A stretch of 64,000 nucleotides of DNA, taken from Aggregatimonas sangjinii. Lineage in GTDB: Bacteria; Bacteroidota; Bacteroidia; Flavobacteriales; Flavobacteriaceae. Both the position numbers and the translations under genes were made by a program. Below, piece after piece: positions 33,476 to 42,617 of the stretch. The stretch lies in contig NZ_CP040710.1 of NCBI RefSeq assembly GCF_005943945.1, positions 1 through 64,000 of the forward strand, written 5' to 3'. How positions within the stretch are numbered: position 1 is the stretch's first letter; the number at the start of each line of letters is the position of its first letter. The notes below the pieces were generated by a model that saw only the letters and a list, made by a program, of their open reading frames with translations, did no database searches and was not told where the DNA came from.

Positions 33476-35665
33476 ATGAGACTTTCACTCCTGTTCGCTT
33501 GTTTTATTTTCCTTTCCTGTAACTCCCAACCTGCTCAGGATATTGGCACGTCAAGCCTTAAAGCCAAAGCGGAACGGGTGACCATTATCCGTGACGACTA
33601 CGGTGTACCTCACATTTATGGAAAAACCGATGCGGATGCCGTGTTCGGGCTGCTATATGCCCAATGTGAGGATGATTTCAACCGTGTGGAGCAAAACTAT
33701 ATCTGGGCGACCGGTAGACTTGCCGAAGTGGAAGGGGAAGAAGCCCTTTACAGCGACCTAAGGGCAAAACTTTTTATGACAGAGGAGGAAGCGAAAGCCA
33801 ATTACGAAAACAGTCCCGATTGGTTGAAAAAACTTTGTGACGCTTTCGCGGATGGCATCAATTATTATTTGGAAACCCACCCTGAGGTAACCCCAAAGCT
33901 CCTCACTCATTTTGAACCGTGGATGCCCATGTATTTTAGTGAAGGATCTATTGGCGGAGATATTGAACGAATTCGTACTGAAAAAATAAAGGCGTTTTAT
34001 GAAAGCTGGATGGATTTACCCGAGGCGGAGCTGCTTGAAATACAAAAAAAGGAAGCCATGGCGGAACCCCAAGGCTCCAATGGAATCGCCATTTCTGGGG
34101 AATTGACCCAATCGGGAAATACCATGCTCTTGATTAATCCCCATACCTCCTTTTATTTTCGGGGCGAAGTGCATGTGGTAAGTGAAGAAGGTCTGAATGC
34201 CTATGGCGCGGTTACTTGGGGTCAATTTTTCGTGTACCAAGGCTTTAACGAAAAGACCGGATGGATGCACACGTCTACCTATACCGATGTGATGGACGAA
34301 TTTTTGGAGACCGTCACCAAGGTTGATGAAAAATACCTATACCAATACGGAGAGGAACTACGCCCGGTCGAAACCTCGGAAATTGTTTTGCAGTATAGGG
34401 ATGGTGATAGGATGAAGAAAAAAACGTTTCCTGCCTATCGTACTCATCACGGCCCGATTACCCATCGGACCAACGGCATCTGGACGGCCTCTGCCATGAT
34501 GTGGGATCCGGTCAAGGCTTTGGAGCAATCTTTTATACGTACTAAAAAAGATGGATATAAGGGTTTTCGCGAAATGATGGACATTCGTACGAATTCCAGT
34601 AACAACACGGTATATGCCGATGCCGAGGGCAATATCGCCTATTTTCACGGTAATTTCGTGCCCAAACGCGATGTGTCTTTCGATTATTCCAAACCCGTTG
34701 ATGGTAGTAATCCGAAGACCGATTGGCAGGGGCTGCATACTGTTGATGAGAATATTCTAGTACTCAATCCGGAAAACGGTTGGATTCAGAACTGTAATTC
34801 CACCCCTTATACAGCTGCTTTGGAGTTCAGTCCGAAAAAAGAGGATTACCCTTACTATATGTCTAGGGACGAAGAGAATTTTCGCGGCGTGCATGCCATC
34901 TCCTTACTGAAAGATAAAAAGGGGTACACTTTGGATAGTTTGATTGCATTAGCGCACGACCCCTACCTGCCCGCCTTTGCAGTTATGATTCCGGGTTTGA
35001 TAAAAAATTACAACCGATACGACGATAAAAATCCGAAATTACGGGAGCCTATGGAGGTGCTGGAAGCTTGGGACTACACAACATCGAAGGAATCGGTAGC
35101 GATGACCCTGGCCCATTTTTATGGAACACGATATTATCAAAAAGGAAAGTATCCGGAAGGAATGACGGCTATGGAGCGCGCGGAGTTCTGGGGTAGTGAA
35201 GATGGTGAACAGACCAAATTCTTTGAAGAGACCATTGATCAACTTACAGCTGATTTTGGGACATGGAACATCCCCTGGGGAGAGGTCAACCGCTACCAAA
35301 GGCTCAATGGCGACATTCGACAAGCCTTTGATGATAGCAAGCCGAGTATTCCCATAGGTTTTGCGTCGGGAACTTGGGGCGCTCTGGCTGCTTACGGGGC
35401 GCGTTATACGAACAATACCAAAAAAATATACGGTACCCGGGGCAACAGTTTCGTCGCCGCCGTCGAGTTCGGGGAGAAGGTTAAAGCAAAAACGATTTTA
35501 GCAGGAGGCCAAAGTGGAAATCCAGATTCCCCTCATTTTGATGACCAGATCCAAAAATATGCCGATGTGGATTGGAAAGAGGTGCCTTACTACAAAGAAG
35601 ATGTGCTGAAACGGGCGAAGGAAACCTATAATCCGGGAAAAAGGTCTTCGACAGGCTCAGATTGA
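33476..35665 (+). CDS. Penicillin acylase family lipoprotein (Ntn hydrolase)
   Basis: A 729-residue secreted Ntn-hydrolase. The signal peptide ends in a lipobox (FLSC, Cys15). The catalytic serine S201 stands in EPQGSNGIAI, where the precursor is expected to cleave itself to free the nucleophile; the downstream NPHTSF and GAVTWGQFFVYQGFNEKTGW stretches match the family. Such enzymes hydrolyse amides including beta-lactams and acyl-homoserine lactones; the natural substrate here is unknown. The last eight residues (KRSSTGSD) and the stop codon are coded by the first copy of a palindromic repeat cluster, so the original C-terminus may have been changed. Confidence 0.9.
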   Translation: MRLSLLFACFIFLSCNSQPAQDIGTSSLKAKAERVTIIRDDYGVPHIYGKTDADAVFGLLYAQCEDDFNRVEQNYIWATGRLAEVEGEEALYSDLRAKLFMTEEEAKANYENSPDWLKKLCDAFADGINYYLETHPEVTPKLLTHFEPWMPMYFSEGSIGGDIERIRTEKIKAFYESWMDLPEAELLEIQKKEAMAEPQGSNGIAISGELTQSGNTMLLINPHTSFYFRGEVHVVSEEGLNAYGAVTWGQFFVYQGFNEKTGWMHTSTYTDVMDEFLETVTKVDEKYLYQYGEELRPVETSEIVLQYRDGDRMKKKTFPAYRTHHGPITHRTNGIWTASAMMWDPVKALEQSFIRTKKDGYKGFREMMDIRTNSSNNTVYADAEGNIAYFHGNFVPKRDVSFDYSKPVDGSNPKTDWQGLHTVDENILVLNPENGWIQNCNSTPYTAALEFSPKKEDYPYYMSRDEENFRGVHAISLLKDKKGYTLDSLIALAHDPYLPAFAVMIPGLIKNYNRYDDKNPKLREPMEVLEAWDYTTSKESVAMTLAHFYGTRYYQKGKYPEGMTAMERAEFWGSEDGEQTKFFEETIDQLTADFGTWNIPWGEVNRYQRLNGDIRQAFDDSKPSIPIGFASGTWGALAAYGARYTNNTKKIYGTRGNSFVAAVEFGEKVKAKTILAGGQSGNPDSPHFDDQIQKYADVDWKEVPYYKEDVLKRAKETYNPGKRSSTGSD

Positions 35666-36027
35666 CAAATTCAGTTGATTTGGCTTTGGGCTTAATTTGA
35701 GGATTTTTTGAGAAAAGCCAATTTTGAAAACCATTGTCACGCTGAGCCTGTCGAAGCGCAGCTACTTGAGCGAGGTTTTCAACAGGTTAGCTTGCCGAAA
35801 TGGTAGGTTCGTCACAACACGTCGACCAAAAAAGGTCTTCGACAAGCTCAGACTGACAAATTCAATTGATTTGGCCTTCGGTCGGAGTTTAGGATTTTTT
35901 GAGAAAGCCAGATTTAAAAACCGTTGTCACGCTGAGCCTGCCTGACGGCAGGTAGGCTCGTCGAAGCGCGTCTACTGGAGAGCAGGGTCTTCGACAGGCT
36001 CAGACTGACATACTCGATTGATTTGGC
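35643..36027. repeat. Cluster of long direct repeats with palindromic ends
   Basis: Three copies of GGTCTTCGACA(G/A)GCTCAGA start at 35643, 35834 and 35986 (periods 191 and 152). Copies 1 and 2 continue with ACAAATTCA(G/A)TTGATTTGG and the complementary half TTGTCACGCTGAGCCTG (35735-35751 and 35924-35940), followed by TCGAAGCGC after the hairpin insertion in copy 2. Copy 3 is truncated. Inside copy 2, a hairpin CCTGCC-TGAC-GGCAGG (35940-35955 region) is inserted within the word GAGCCTGTCGAAG. Copy 1 overlaps the 3' end of the acylase gene. Confidence 0.85.
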
Positions 36028-36110
36028 AAGAAAGTAAAAAATATATGGAATTTTTGATGTAAGAAGACTTCCGTAGATGCTTACTGCACATTGCAACTAC
36101 CTACTATTTT
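35666..36110. other. Intergenic region dominated by repeats
   Basis: About 445 bases without a supported gene. Nearly all up to 36027 belongs to the repeat cluster; the remaining AT-rich stretch up to 36110 shows nothing distinctive. Confidence 0.6.
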
Positions 36111-36770
36111 TTACTCTTTCGTAATAATCAAGCTAGCTTTTGACTTTGCAGAGAGCAACCATTTGTTCGAATAGATCAATTGGCCTTGATCGTCGTACAC
36201 ATCAACTTGGGCAGTGTTGGGAGAAGAACTTCCTTCGTTCAACGCTTCGAACTCGAGGCGGTTGAATCCCTTTTTTAAATCCACATTAATACCTTTAAAA
36301 GTTCCGGAAAGCATTACATTCGGGTCAATAACATCGCCGTTCAAATAAATTCTTACCCGATCCCCGTCAACATATTCATGATCCCGACAGACTACACCCA
36401 CAAACTTGCCGTTGCTTTTAACTTCGCCCAAGTACATATCGCCAAAATAGTTTTTGGAGCCCTCTTTTTCATTTTCCCGAGGCCCCACTTTCGGGTCTAT
36501 CTTCATTCCGGTTCCGGCTTGCACCAGTTCCCGATCGGGATACATTTTTATGGGTTTTTTACCGGCCAAGGAATCTTTGAAGTTGATTTCGGGTTTGTTC
36601 CCAACGATGTCCGGCATGCGAAGTGCGGTACCTTTTTGCTCTTTCCCCTGCTCGTCTTTTTTATTCGCCACCTCGATTTTCAGCGGCTTTGATTTTGGGG
36701 TATCGCCTACTTGTGACCATCCCATGTTGGGAATGATAAAAAGGGCCAATAATATTGTTAGTTGTCGCAT
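36111..36770 (-). CDS. Hypothetical secreted protein
   Basis: A 219-residue protein with a cleavable signal peptide (MRQLTILLALFIIPNMGWSQ); the start is set there rather than at an upstream in-frame ATG. The mature N-terminal third is lysine-rich and low in structure (about 20-90); the C-terminal part (about 125-215) looks like a beta-sandwich, with YLNGDVIDPNVMLSG, LKKGFNRLEFEALNEG and DVYDDQGQLIYSNKWLL. No known domain is recognised. It lies 100 bases downstream of the dipeptidase operon on the same strand and may or may not belong to it. Confidence 0.75.
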   Translation of the reverse strand: MRQLTILLALFIIPNMGWSQVGDTPKSKPLKIEVANKKDEQGKEQKGTALRMPDIVGNKPEINFKDSLAGKKPIKMYPDRELVQAGTGMKIDPKVGPRENEKEGSKNYFGDMYLGEVKSNGKFVGVVCRDHEYVDGDRVRIYLNGDVIDPNVMLSGTFKGINVDLKKGFNRLEFEALNEGSSSPNTAQVDVYDDQGQLIYSNKWLLSAKSKASLIITKE

Positions 36771-36870
36771 TGCCAAGAATAGGTCGAAAATTCTTAATAA
36801 AAATAACAAATACCCTGCCACAGGGTCTAAAAACGCTGTTAAATTCGTTAAAGCGAACAGATTTGGCCTT

Positions 36871-37935
36871 TCAAGGGAGGTTTACGCGAAGAAATTCTAT
36901 AAAGTTACCGTACATTATTTGAGCGGTATCCTTAGGCGAGTAGCCTCTTTGCGCCAATAGATCTGGTATTTTTTGAAGGTCGGCTATTGTATCGATATCC
37001 GATGGACATTGTTCTTTGCCAAAGCCTCCATCCAAATCGGTGCCTATACCCACGTGGTTTGCGTTTCCAGCGAGTTGACAGATATGGTCGATGTGGTCTA
37101 TCATCCGGTGTAGGGTTAAATCCATACCTGTTGGGGTTGATTTACCCTTAATCCAGTTCGGAATCATCATCCATGCATCCAGAGCAACGCCGATGACCGC
37201 TTTTCGGGAGATCAGTTCTTTTATTTGGGCATCTGAAAACTGACGATTGTGGTCCACCAGTGCACGGCAATTATTATGGCTAGCCCAAACCGCACCCTGA
37301 TAGGCATCCATGGTTTCCCAAAAGCTTTGGTCGCAAAGGTGCGTGGCATCCAAGATAATGCCCAGGTGTTCAATTTCCCTTAGCAGTGCCTTGCCCTTTT
37401 CTCCGATTCCCCCGACCGAATTCGTTCCAAAGGCATAGGTGCCGGGACCATAATGCGCAGGCCCAATGGCACGTAAGCCCTGTTCATACGCGATTTCAAG
37501 TTGTTTGATGTCATAAATGGAGTCCGCACCCTCTAAGCTGAGTACATAACCGATAGGTTTTTTTTCGGTTGTTGTTTTCCACAGTTCCAAGTGCTGATTC
37601 AGTTGGCTGCGATTGTGAATCTGTACCAATTCCCCCAAATCCTCCATTGCATGGTACCAGGCCAATTGCGCCTGCGTCTGGGCCCATGCCTGATGTGGTG
37701 AATTCCATCCCGGAAGCGGGTTGCCTGGTTTAACATACCTCGCAATCTGTGTCGCCATACAGAGGCCGATGTTTCCTTTTCGCATTGCTTCGAACGAAAC
37801 GGTGTTGTTCCCCCGATCCGGTTTGTCGGTCATTCCCTGTTCGCTTTCGCGGATGGCATTTACCGACCAAGTGAGGTCTCGGTTCCACTCCATGGCATTC
37901 ATGGCAAGGTCGAGATGGGCATCGAAAATGAACAT
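36871..37935 (-). CDS. Membrane dipeptidase-like enzyme (peptidase M19)
   Basis: Zinc dipeptidase of the renal dipeptidase family, 354 residues, with no signal peptide and so probably cytoplasmic. Metal ligands are visible: FDAHLDLAM (H6, D8), the bridging glutamate in LSLEGADSIYD, H in LDATHLCDQSFWE, H in WASHNNCRAL, and D in GIGTDLDGGFG. M19 enzymes cleave dipeptides, often with a D-residue at the C-terminus. It is the distal gene of the GntP-RidA-aldolase operon, 15 bases after the aldolase gene, which fits D-amino-acid release. Confidence 0.9.
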   Translation of the reverse strand: MFIFDAHLDLAMNAMEWNRDLTWSVNAIRESEQGMTDKPDRGNNTVSFEAMRKGNIGLCMATQIARYVKPGNPLPGWNSPHQAWAQTQAQLAWYHAMEDLGELVQIHNRSQLNQHLELWKTTTEKKPIGYVLSLEGADSIYDIKQLEIAYEQGLRAIGPAHYGPGTYAFGTNSVGGIGEKGKALLREIEHLGIILDATHLCDQSFWETMDAYQGAVWASHNNCRALVDHNRQFSDAQIKELISRKAVIGVALDAWMMIPNWIKGKSTPTGMDLTLHRMIDHIDHICQLAGNANHVGIGTDLDGGFGKEQCPSDIDTIADLQKIPDLLAQRGYSPKDTAQIMYGNFIEFLRVNLP

Positions 37936-37950
37936 GATTACATTATAAAC

Positions 37951-39063
37951 TTAGATTGTTATCCTTCTATTTTGTGCGGCAACCTGCCAAGCCCCGGTTA
38001 CTTCACCCTCGGAAATCGTAATCGCTTCCTGATATTTGGCTACGGTCGGGCAGACATGCATCGGAATCGCATAAAAGACATCACCCACTTTGAACGCATC
38101 GCTCTTATTGGTCCGGACCACTAAATGTTCTTCACTTTGACCGATTTGCTCACTGTCTTCCAGACCCAATATAGTGACCCGAGGGAATCCCATTTCAGGG
38201 GCGACGGATTTATGTCCCAAATCGAAGCATATGATATCTTTGGCGGGTTTACTGATAATGCGCATCAACAATACCGCCGCATGTAAAAAGGGCATGTCGG
38301 GGAAGAGTTCGGCATAGCGCGAATCCCACAGCAAGGTCGTGCCCGGGGCGGTTTCGATGTTCGTGCGCTGCGCATGAATAGGGAAGGAGGGCGACCCACC
38401 GGCAATGACGTTTTCAACCTGAAAGCCGTGATTTTCTATTCCAAGTTTCAATTCTAGGATGGTTTCGAATGCCGTATCGCATACTTCTTTTCGTTCCGAA
38501 ATATCCGTATGTCGGATGTGACCGTCGTACACATGCAATCCTCTAGCCTTCGTATGTTCATTTTCTTCGATGGAAGCGAACAGGTCAATAGCCTTATCAT
38601 CCGGGGCGCAACCCGTGCGATTCATACCGTTGTTGATATCGATATATAGGGAAACTATTTTATTTGCTTTCGCTGCCTTTGACACCATTTCAGAAAGCGT
38701 ATTCGAATTATCGACCAATGTTGAAAATTCAGTTTCGGGATAGGCATCCATCAATCTAAAAAAGCGATCGATGTTCGCTGCCACGGGCTGCATGGCCAAG
38801 AGCACATCTTCGGCCTTGCATTTACCCAAAAGTTCCGCTTCGGCAATAGTGGCACACTTGAACTTTTGAATGCCATGGCGTTGCTGCATTTGAATGACCT
38901 CGGCCATTTTGTGCGTCTTGATATGGGGTCGCAGGCTCGAAACACTGCCGGAAATGGAAAGCATGGTCCGAATGTTCTCTTCAATCCGTTCTGGAAATAG
39001 CAGAAGGGCAGGGGAGCTGATCTGACTCGTATCTTTTAGGGCATACCAAAGTGTATCTGACAT
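37951..39063 (-). CDS. D-threonine aldolase-like PLP enzyme (alanine-racemase-fold)
   Basis: PLP enzyme of 370 residues of the D-TA family, which cleaves D-3-hydroxyamino acids to glycine and an aldehyde. The alanine-racemase barrel carries the PLP lysine in RPHIKTHKMAEV (about 45-56), and the C-terminal MHVCPTVAKY holds the H-x-C metal ligands typical of the family. The related D-serine dehydratase/deaminase subfamily has the same fold and cannot be excluded. It lies 5 bases after ridA and 15 bases before the dipeptidase gene. Confidence 0.88.
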   Translation of the reverse strand: MSDTLWYALKDTSQISSPALLLFPERIEENIRTMLSISGSVSSLRPHIKTHKMAEVIQMQQRHGIQKFKCATIAEAELLGKCKAEDVLLAMQPVAANIDRFFRLMDAYPETEFSTLVDNSNTLSEMVSKAAKANKIVSLYIDINNGMNRTGCAPDDKAIDLFASIEENEHTKARGLHVYDGHIRHTDISERKEVCDTAFETILELKLGIENHGFQVENVIAGGSPSFPIHAQRTNIETAPGTTLLWDSRYAELFPDMPFLHAAVLLMRIISKPAKDIICFDLGHKSVAPEMGFPRVTILGLEDSEQIGQSEEHLVVRTNKSDAFKVGDVFYAIPMHVCPTVAKYQEAITISEGEVTGAWQVAAQNRRITI

Positions 39064-39068
39064 AGCTA

Positions 39069-39533
39069 TTACGTATGAAGTTCGAACATGGCCTCTATCT
39101 CGACAGCCACCTGACCGGGAAGCATCATCCCGACCGCACTTCTGACCCCGACGCCATTATCTGCTCCGAAAACATCGGCCATAAGTTCGCTGTAGCCATT
39201 GATGACCAAGGGCTGGTCGCTAAAATCCGGGGTACAATTTACCATTCCGAGTGTTTTGACCAAGCGTTTAATGCGGTCCAACTCCCCAAAATGCTTCGTA
39301 ATAGTAGCCAACATGGTCAGTGCTACTTGCCTTGCGGCATCCTTGCCTTGTTGCATGCTCAGGTTTTCGCCCACGCGACCAGTGTAAAGCGATCCGTCGC
39401 TAAGCAAAGGGCCTTGACCTGAAACGTAAAGAAAGTTATCAACTACCAATACAGGTTTGTATAATCCTGCGGGTGGTGGTGCTGGTGGGAGTTCTAGCCC
39501 TAATTCTTTGAGGCGTTCAGAAGGTGTTTTCAT
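39069..39533 (-). CDS. RidA/YjgF family protein
   Basis: A 154-residue RidA-type protein that hydrolyses reactive enamine/imine intermediates made by PLP enzymes. Features: FLYVSGQGPLLSDG near 33-46, DRIKRLVKTLGMVNC near 104-118, and GVRSAVGMMLPGQVAVEIEAMF, retaining the conserved arginine needed for imine hydrolysis. It is longer than the canonical ~125 residues through an N-terminal extension, as in YjgF-like proteins of catabolic operons. Placement next to a PLP lyase fits the role. Confidence 0.9.
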   Translation of the reverse strand: MKTPSERLKELGLELPPAPPPAGLYKPVLVVDNFLYVSGQGPLLSDGSLYTGRVGENLSMQQGKDAARQVALTMLATITKHFGELDRIKRLVKTLGMVNCTPDFSDQPLVINGYSELMADVFGADNGVGVRSAVGMMLPGQVAVEIEAMFELHT

Positions 39534-39567
39534 TTCTTTCGGTTTTGGGAATTTTCAGAGATTTCGA

Positions 39568-40719
39568 CTAATCAAAGTTGGTTTCTGACTTCTGGTATCC
39601 TTTCTCGTAAATGGTTTCGGCGAGTACCTTGCCTCCGGGACTATAGCGTTTCCATTTTCCTTCCTTTTTTCCATCAATATAATGTCCTTCTATAAACAGG
39701 TTGCCCTCCCTATTGTACTCCTTGTGCACCCCGTCTTGAATGCCATTTTTGTATTCGTGTTCATAGGATAGCTCGCCCTTATCGGAATACTTGGTTTCCA
39801 TTCCGTTTTTCCTGCCATCCACATATGTAGTGCTGTATGTTTTTATGCCCAATTCATTATAGCTTTCGAAAACACCATTTTTACCTTTACTGTTGAAACT
39901 GCTTACCGACCTGATTTCACCTGTTCTAAAAAATTGTTTATCGCTGGTTTTTAGTCCATTCTCGTAGGTAATGCTATATACTTTTTTCCCTTCTTCGTTA
40001 AATGCCTCGGCAAGACCATGCGATTTACCATCTTTATGGTTTTCTACGCGCTTTACGGTACCATTATCGTGGAATGTTTTTTCTTCGTAAGTCTTGGCCC
40101 CCGTGTACTTTTTGATCCATTTTTTTTCGCCGTTTTCCCAAGTTTCGTCCCACGTACCCGTGGGTTGCCCGTTTTTGTAATACTCGGTAGTGATGGATTT
40201 ACGGCCGTTATTTTGGGAATATTTGCTCGTTGAGGTCCATTTTCCCTCTTTTACCCCATCTTTATAGGTTTCGGTGCGCGTCGTATGACCGTCTTTATCA
40301 TAGGTAATCCACTCTCCGTCCTCCTTGCCATCTTTCCAATACGATTTATTGTTGACTTTTCCATTCTGAAAATAGGACAGTGCTTCCCCATTGGGAACAC
40401 CCTTTGTAAAAGTAGATGTATAGTCGAGATTTCCGAAGCTATCATAGGCAGTCCACTGGCCGTCTACTTTTCCATCCACGAAGGTTGCCTCACTGTATGC
40501 TCCGTTTTGTTCGGCTATTTTGTAAAAACCATTTAAAACCGCCTTACTACTATCATAATAGACGACTTCCTTTCCAAATCGTGCCGTACTGACATAATCG
40601 ATTACCGTGGGGTTTTTGTCCTGCGCCTGCAGTGCCGTTAACGAAACGGCAAAGTAGATTAAACTTAGGCACGCTATCATAAAAGAGCGGTACTGGGGAA
40701 AATTTGAAATCGGAGTCAT
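39568..40719 (-). CDS. MORN-variant repeat protein (YwqK-type)
   Basis: A 383-residue exported protein with a signal peptide ending near LTALQAQ and about 14 tandem repeats of ~22 residues of the MORN variant type (for example GQWTAYDSFGNLDYTSTF, GVPNGEALSYFQNGK, DGEWITYDKDGH, EGKWKRYSPGGK). In Bacteroidota such proteins are labelled YwqK-like antitoxins by homology only; a surface or periplasmic scaffold is as likely. An internal start at 40680 is possible. It lies inside the GntP-RidA operon with gaps of 24 and 34 bases; its link to catabolism is unclear. Confidence 0.82.
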   Translation of the reverse strand: MTPISNFPQYRSFMIACLSLIYFAVSLTALQAQDKNPTVIDYVSTARFGKEVVYYDSSKAVLNGFYKIAEQNGAYSEATFVDGKVDGQWTAYDSFGNLDYTSTFTKGVPNGEALSYFQNGKVNNKSYWKDGKEDGEWITYDKDGHTTRTETYKDGVKEGKWTSTSKYSQNNGRKSITTEYYKNGQPTGTWDETWENGEKKWIKKYTGAKTYEEKTFHDNGTVKRVENHKDGKSHGLAEAFNEEGKKVYSITYENGLKTSDKQFFRTGEIRSVSSFNSKGKNGVFESYNELGIKTYSTTYVDGRKNGMETKYSDKGELSYEHEYKNGIQDGVHKEYNREGNLFIEGHYIDGKKEGKWKRYSPGGKVLAETIYEKGYQKSETNFD

Positions 40720-40743
40720 AAAATAGGTGTTTAAATGGATTTA

Positions 40744-42060
40744 TTAAATAAAAAAATCAAGTGTCAATACCCCCAAAAGGCCCATAATGCCCACAGTGGT
40801 TTCCATGACGGTCCAGGTTTTCAGGGTATCCTTTACCGAAAGGTTAAAGTACTCTTTGTATAACCAAAAACCCCCATCGTTTACGTGGGAAAGCATAAGG
40901 CTGCCCGATCCTATCGCCAAGACCATCAGTTCCGGACTTACGCCAGAGTCGCCGAGCAAGGGTAAGGCAATACCAGCTGCGGTCAATCCTGCTACCGTAG
41001 CCGAACCCACGCATACGCGTATTACCGTAGCGATGCCCCAGGCCAAAACCAAGGGTGAAAGGGTGGAGCCCTTTAGCAGGTCGCCAATATAGGTGCTTAC
41101 ACCACTATCTATAAGCACTTCCTTTAAGGCGCCCGCACCTGCAATGATCAATAGTACCATCGTAATGCCCGCGACCGATTTTGCTACGGAATCCATAACC
41201 TCGGTCATTTTACGGCCCCGTGCCAAGCCTAGGGTGTAGATGGCGACCAAGACGGAAATCAGCATCGCCAATACTGGATTTCCGATTACCGAGGTAACTT
41301 TTTTGATTGGATTCCCGTCAGGAAGAATCGAGTCTATTATGGCGGCAAGTCCGATCAGAATCACGGGTAGCAAAGCCGTAAAAATGCTGATAAAAGTACT
41401 TGGCATTTCCTTATCGGTTAAGACTTTCGGATTTAAAAATTCCTTGAGCGGAGTTGCCTTTATGTTTTTTATGGTTCTTGAAAACAGTGGCCCGGCTACG
41501 ATAATGGCAGGAATGGCGACGATGATGCCATAGAGCAGGGTTTTACCGATATCTGCTTGGAACATGACCGCAATACCTGTGGGCGCCGGGTGGGGAGGAA
41601 GGTAGCCATGCGTGACCGAAAGCGAGGCCAGCATCGGTAAGCCTACATATATCAATGGAAGGCCGGTGGCCGCCGCGACGGTAAATACCAAAGGTACCAA
41701 TATGACGAAACCAACGGTGTAGAACATCGGTATTCCGACGATAAAACCGGTAAGCACTACTGCCCATTGAATGTTTTTCTTGCCGAACTTGTCGATCAAT
41801 TGTGCTGTAATACGCTGGGCGGCCCCACTATCGGCTACCAACTTTCCAAGCATCGCTCCGAGACCGAGTATCAATATCAGTCCTCCAAGTGTTTTGCCCA
41901 AGCCCGTTTGAATGGATGCGACGACCTTCAAAATATCCATGCCTTCGGCTACTCCAACAAATAGCGAAACTAAAATAAAGGCGATAAAAGCATTGAGTTT
42001 AAAATGGGCGATAAGGAGGAATAAAAATAGAATTCCGATACAGACGATAACGATGGGCAT
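40744..42060 (-). CDS. GntP-family gluconate/organic-acid permease
   Basis: Polytopic proton symporter of 438 residues with about 12-14 TM helices. The GntP signatures are visible: LILILGLGAMLGKLVADSG near 60-78, GIPMFYTVGFVILVPLVF near 110-127, HGYLPPHPAPTGIA near 152-165 and the C-terminal SHVNDGGFWLYKEYF. Family members import gluconate, fructuronate, D-serine (DsdX) or related acids. With a D-amino-acid-type catabolic operon directly downstream, a D-serine/D-hydroxyamino-acid substrate is plausible (inference). First gene of that operon. Confidence 0.92.
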   Translation of the reverse strand: MPIVIVCIGILFLFLLIAHFKLNAFIAFILVSLFVGVAEGMDILKVVASIQTGLGKTLGGLILILGLGAMLGKLVADSGAAQRITAQLIDKFGKKNIQWAVVLTGFIVGIPMFYTVGFVILVPLVFTVAAATGLPLIYVGLPMLASLSVTHGYLPPHPAPTGIAVMFQADIGKTLLYGIIVAIPAIIVAGPLFSRTIKNIKATPLKEFLNPKVLTDKEMPSTFISIFTALLPVILIGLAAIIDSILPDGNPIKKVTSVIGNPVLAMLISVLVAIYTLGLARGRKMTEVMDSVAKSVAGITMVLLIIAGAGALKEVLIDSGVSTYIGDLLKGSTLSPLVLAWGIATVIRVCVGSATVAGLTAAGIALPLLGDSGVSPELMVLAIGSGSLMLSHVNDGGFWLYKEYFNLSVKDTLKTWTVMETTVGIMGLLGVLTLDFFI

Positions 42061-42125
42061 AGGTCGGTCTTAGGTACTGGTATGCCCTAAATATACGATT
42101 TTAGGACAATTCGCGAGGCGGAATC

Positions 42126-42521
42126 CTATTTGTAGAAAAAACGTTTCAATAGTTTTTGCTCCAAGAGAAATGCGACGAATGCCCCGATGAGATAGGCCAA
42201 TAAATCGCTCCAAAGAAAACCATGGCCCAGAATCAGTCCGCCAATTCGGGTCTGGCGTATCCTTACGATCCACTCGGCCTCGTAAAGCTGAAAGATTTCG
42301 ATGAAAAAGCAGCATCCTATACCAATCAATAGTGTTTTTAAGGGTCTCAGGCTAGGAAAGAGGAATCCAATGAGAAAATAGATAAGTACTGCATAGAGGG
42401 CATCACCCAAATAAGGATACACCACATCCGGAATGTAATCGGTTCTTGAAAACAGCCCTGATGCTATGGTCAGCAGTATGAGGAAGAAATAAAGAAGACG
42501 GTTTCTTTTTGGGATTGCCAT
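42126..42521 (-). CDS. DUF2809 membrane protein
   Basis: Small membrane protein of 131 residues with four TM helices (about 8-24, 36-54, 62-78, 100-122). DUF2809 signatures: LFSRTDYIPDVVYPYLGDALYAVLIYFLIG and EIFQLYEAEWIVRIRQTRIG and SDLLAYLIG. Function unknown. It lies 65 bases upstream of the gntP gene on the same strand, so it may be the first gene of that operon, and diverges from the aminotransferase gene. Confidence 0.87.
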   Translation of the reverse strand: MAIPKRNRLLYFFLILLTIASGLFSRTDYIPDVVYPYLGDALYAVLIYFLIGFLFPSLRPLKTLLIGIGCCFFIEIFQLYEAEWIVRIRQTRIGGLILGHGFLWSDLLAYLIGAFVAFLLEQKLLKRFFYK

Positions 42522-42617
42522 TCGCTTATGTAAACGATTCTTTTCTATCTTGTTAGGGCCAACACTATTTCAGCCTGCCAACTAGCAGGTTTAAAATGAC
42601 CGCTAAAGTAGTTCAAA

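Noticed and set aside
35643-36027. CRISPR array
   Set aside because: Only three copies with long, unequal, homologous (not unique) spacing and palindromic halves; no cas genes.
39568-40719. Toxin-antitoxin locus suggested by the name YwqK antitoxin
   Set aside because: The protein has a signal peptide and MORN-type repeats and no toxin gene is adjacent; the name is a transferred label.
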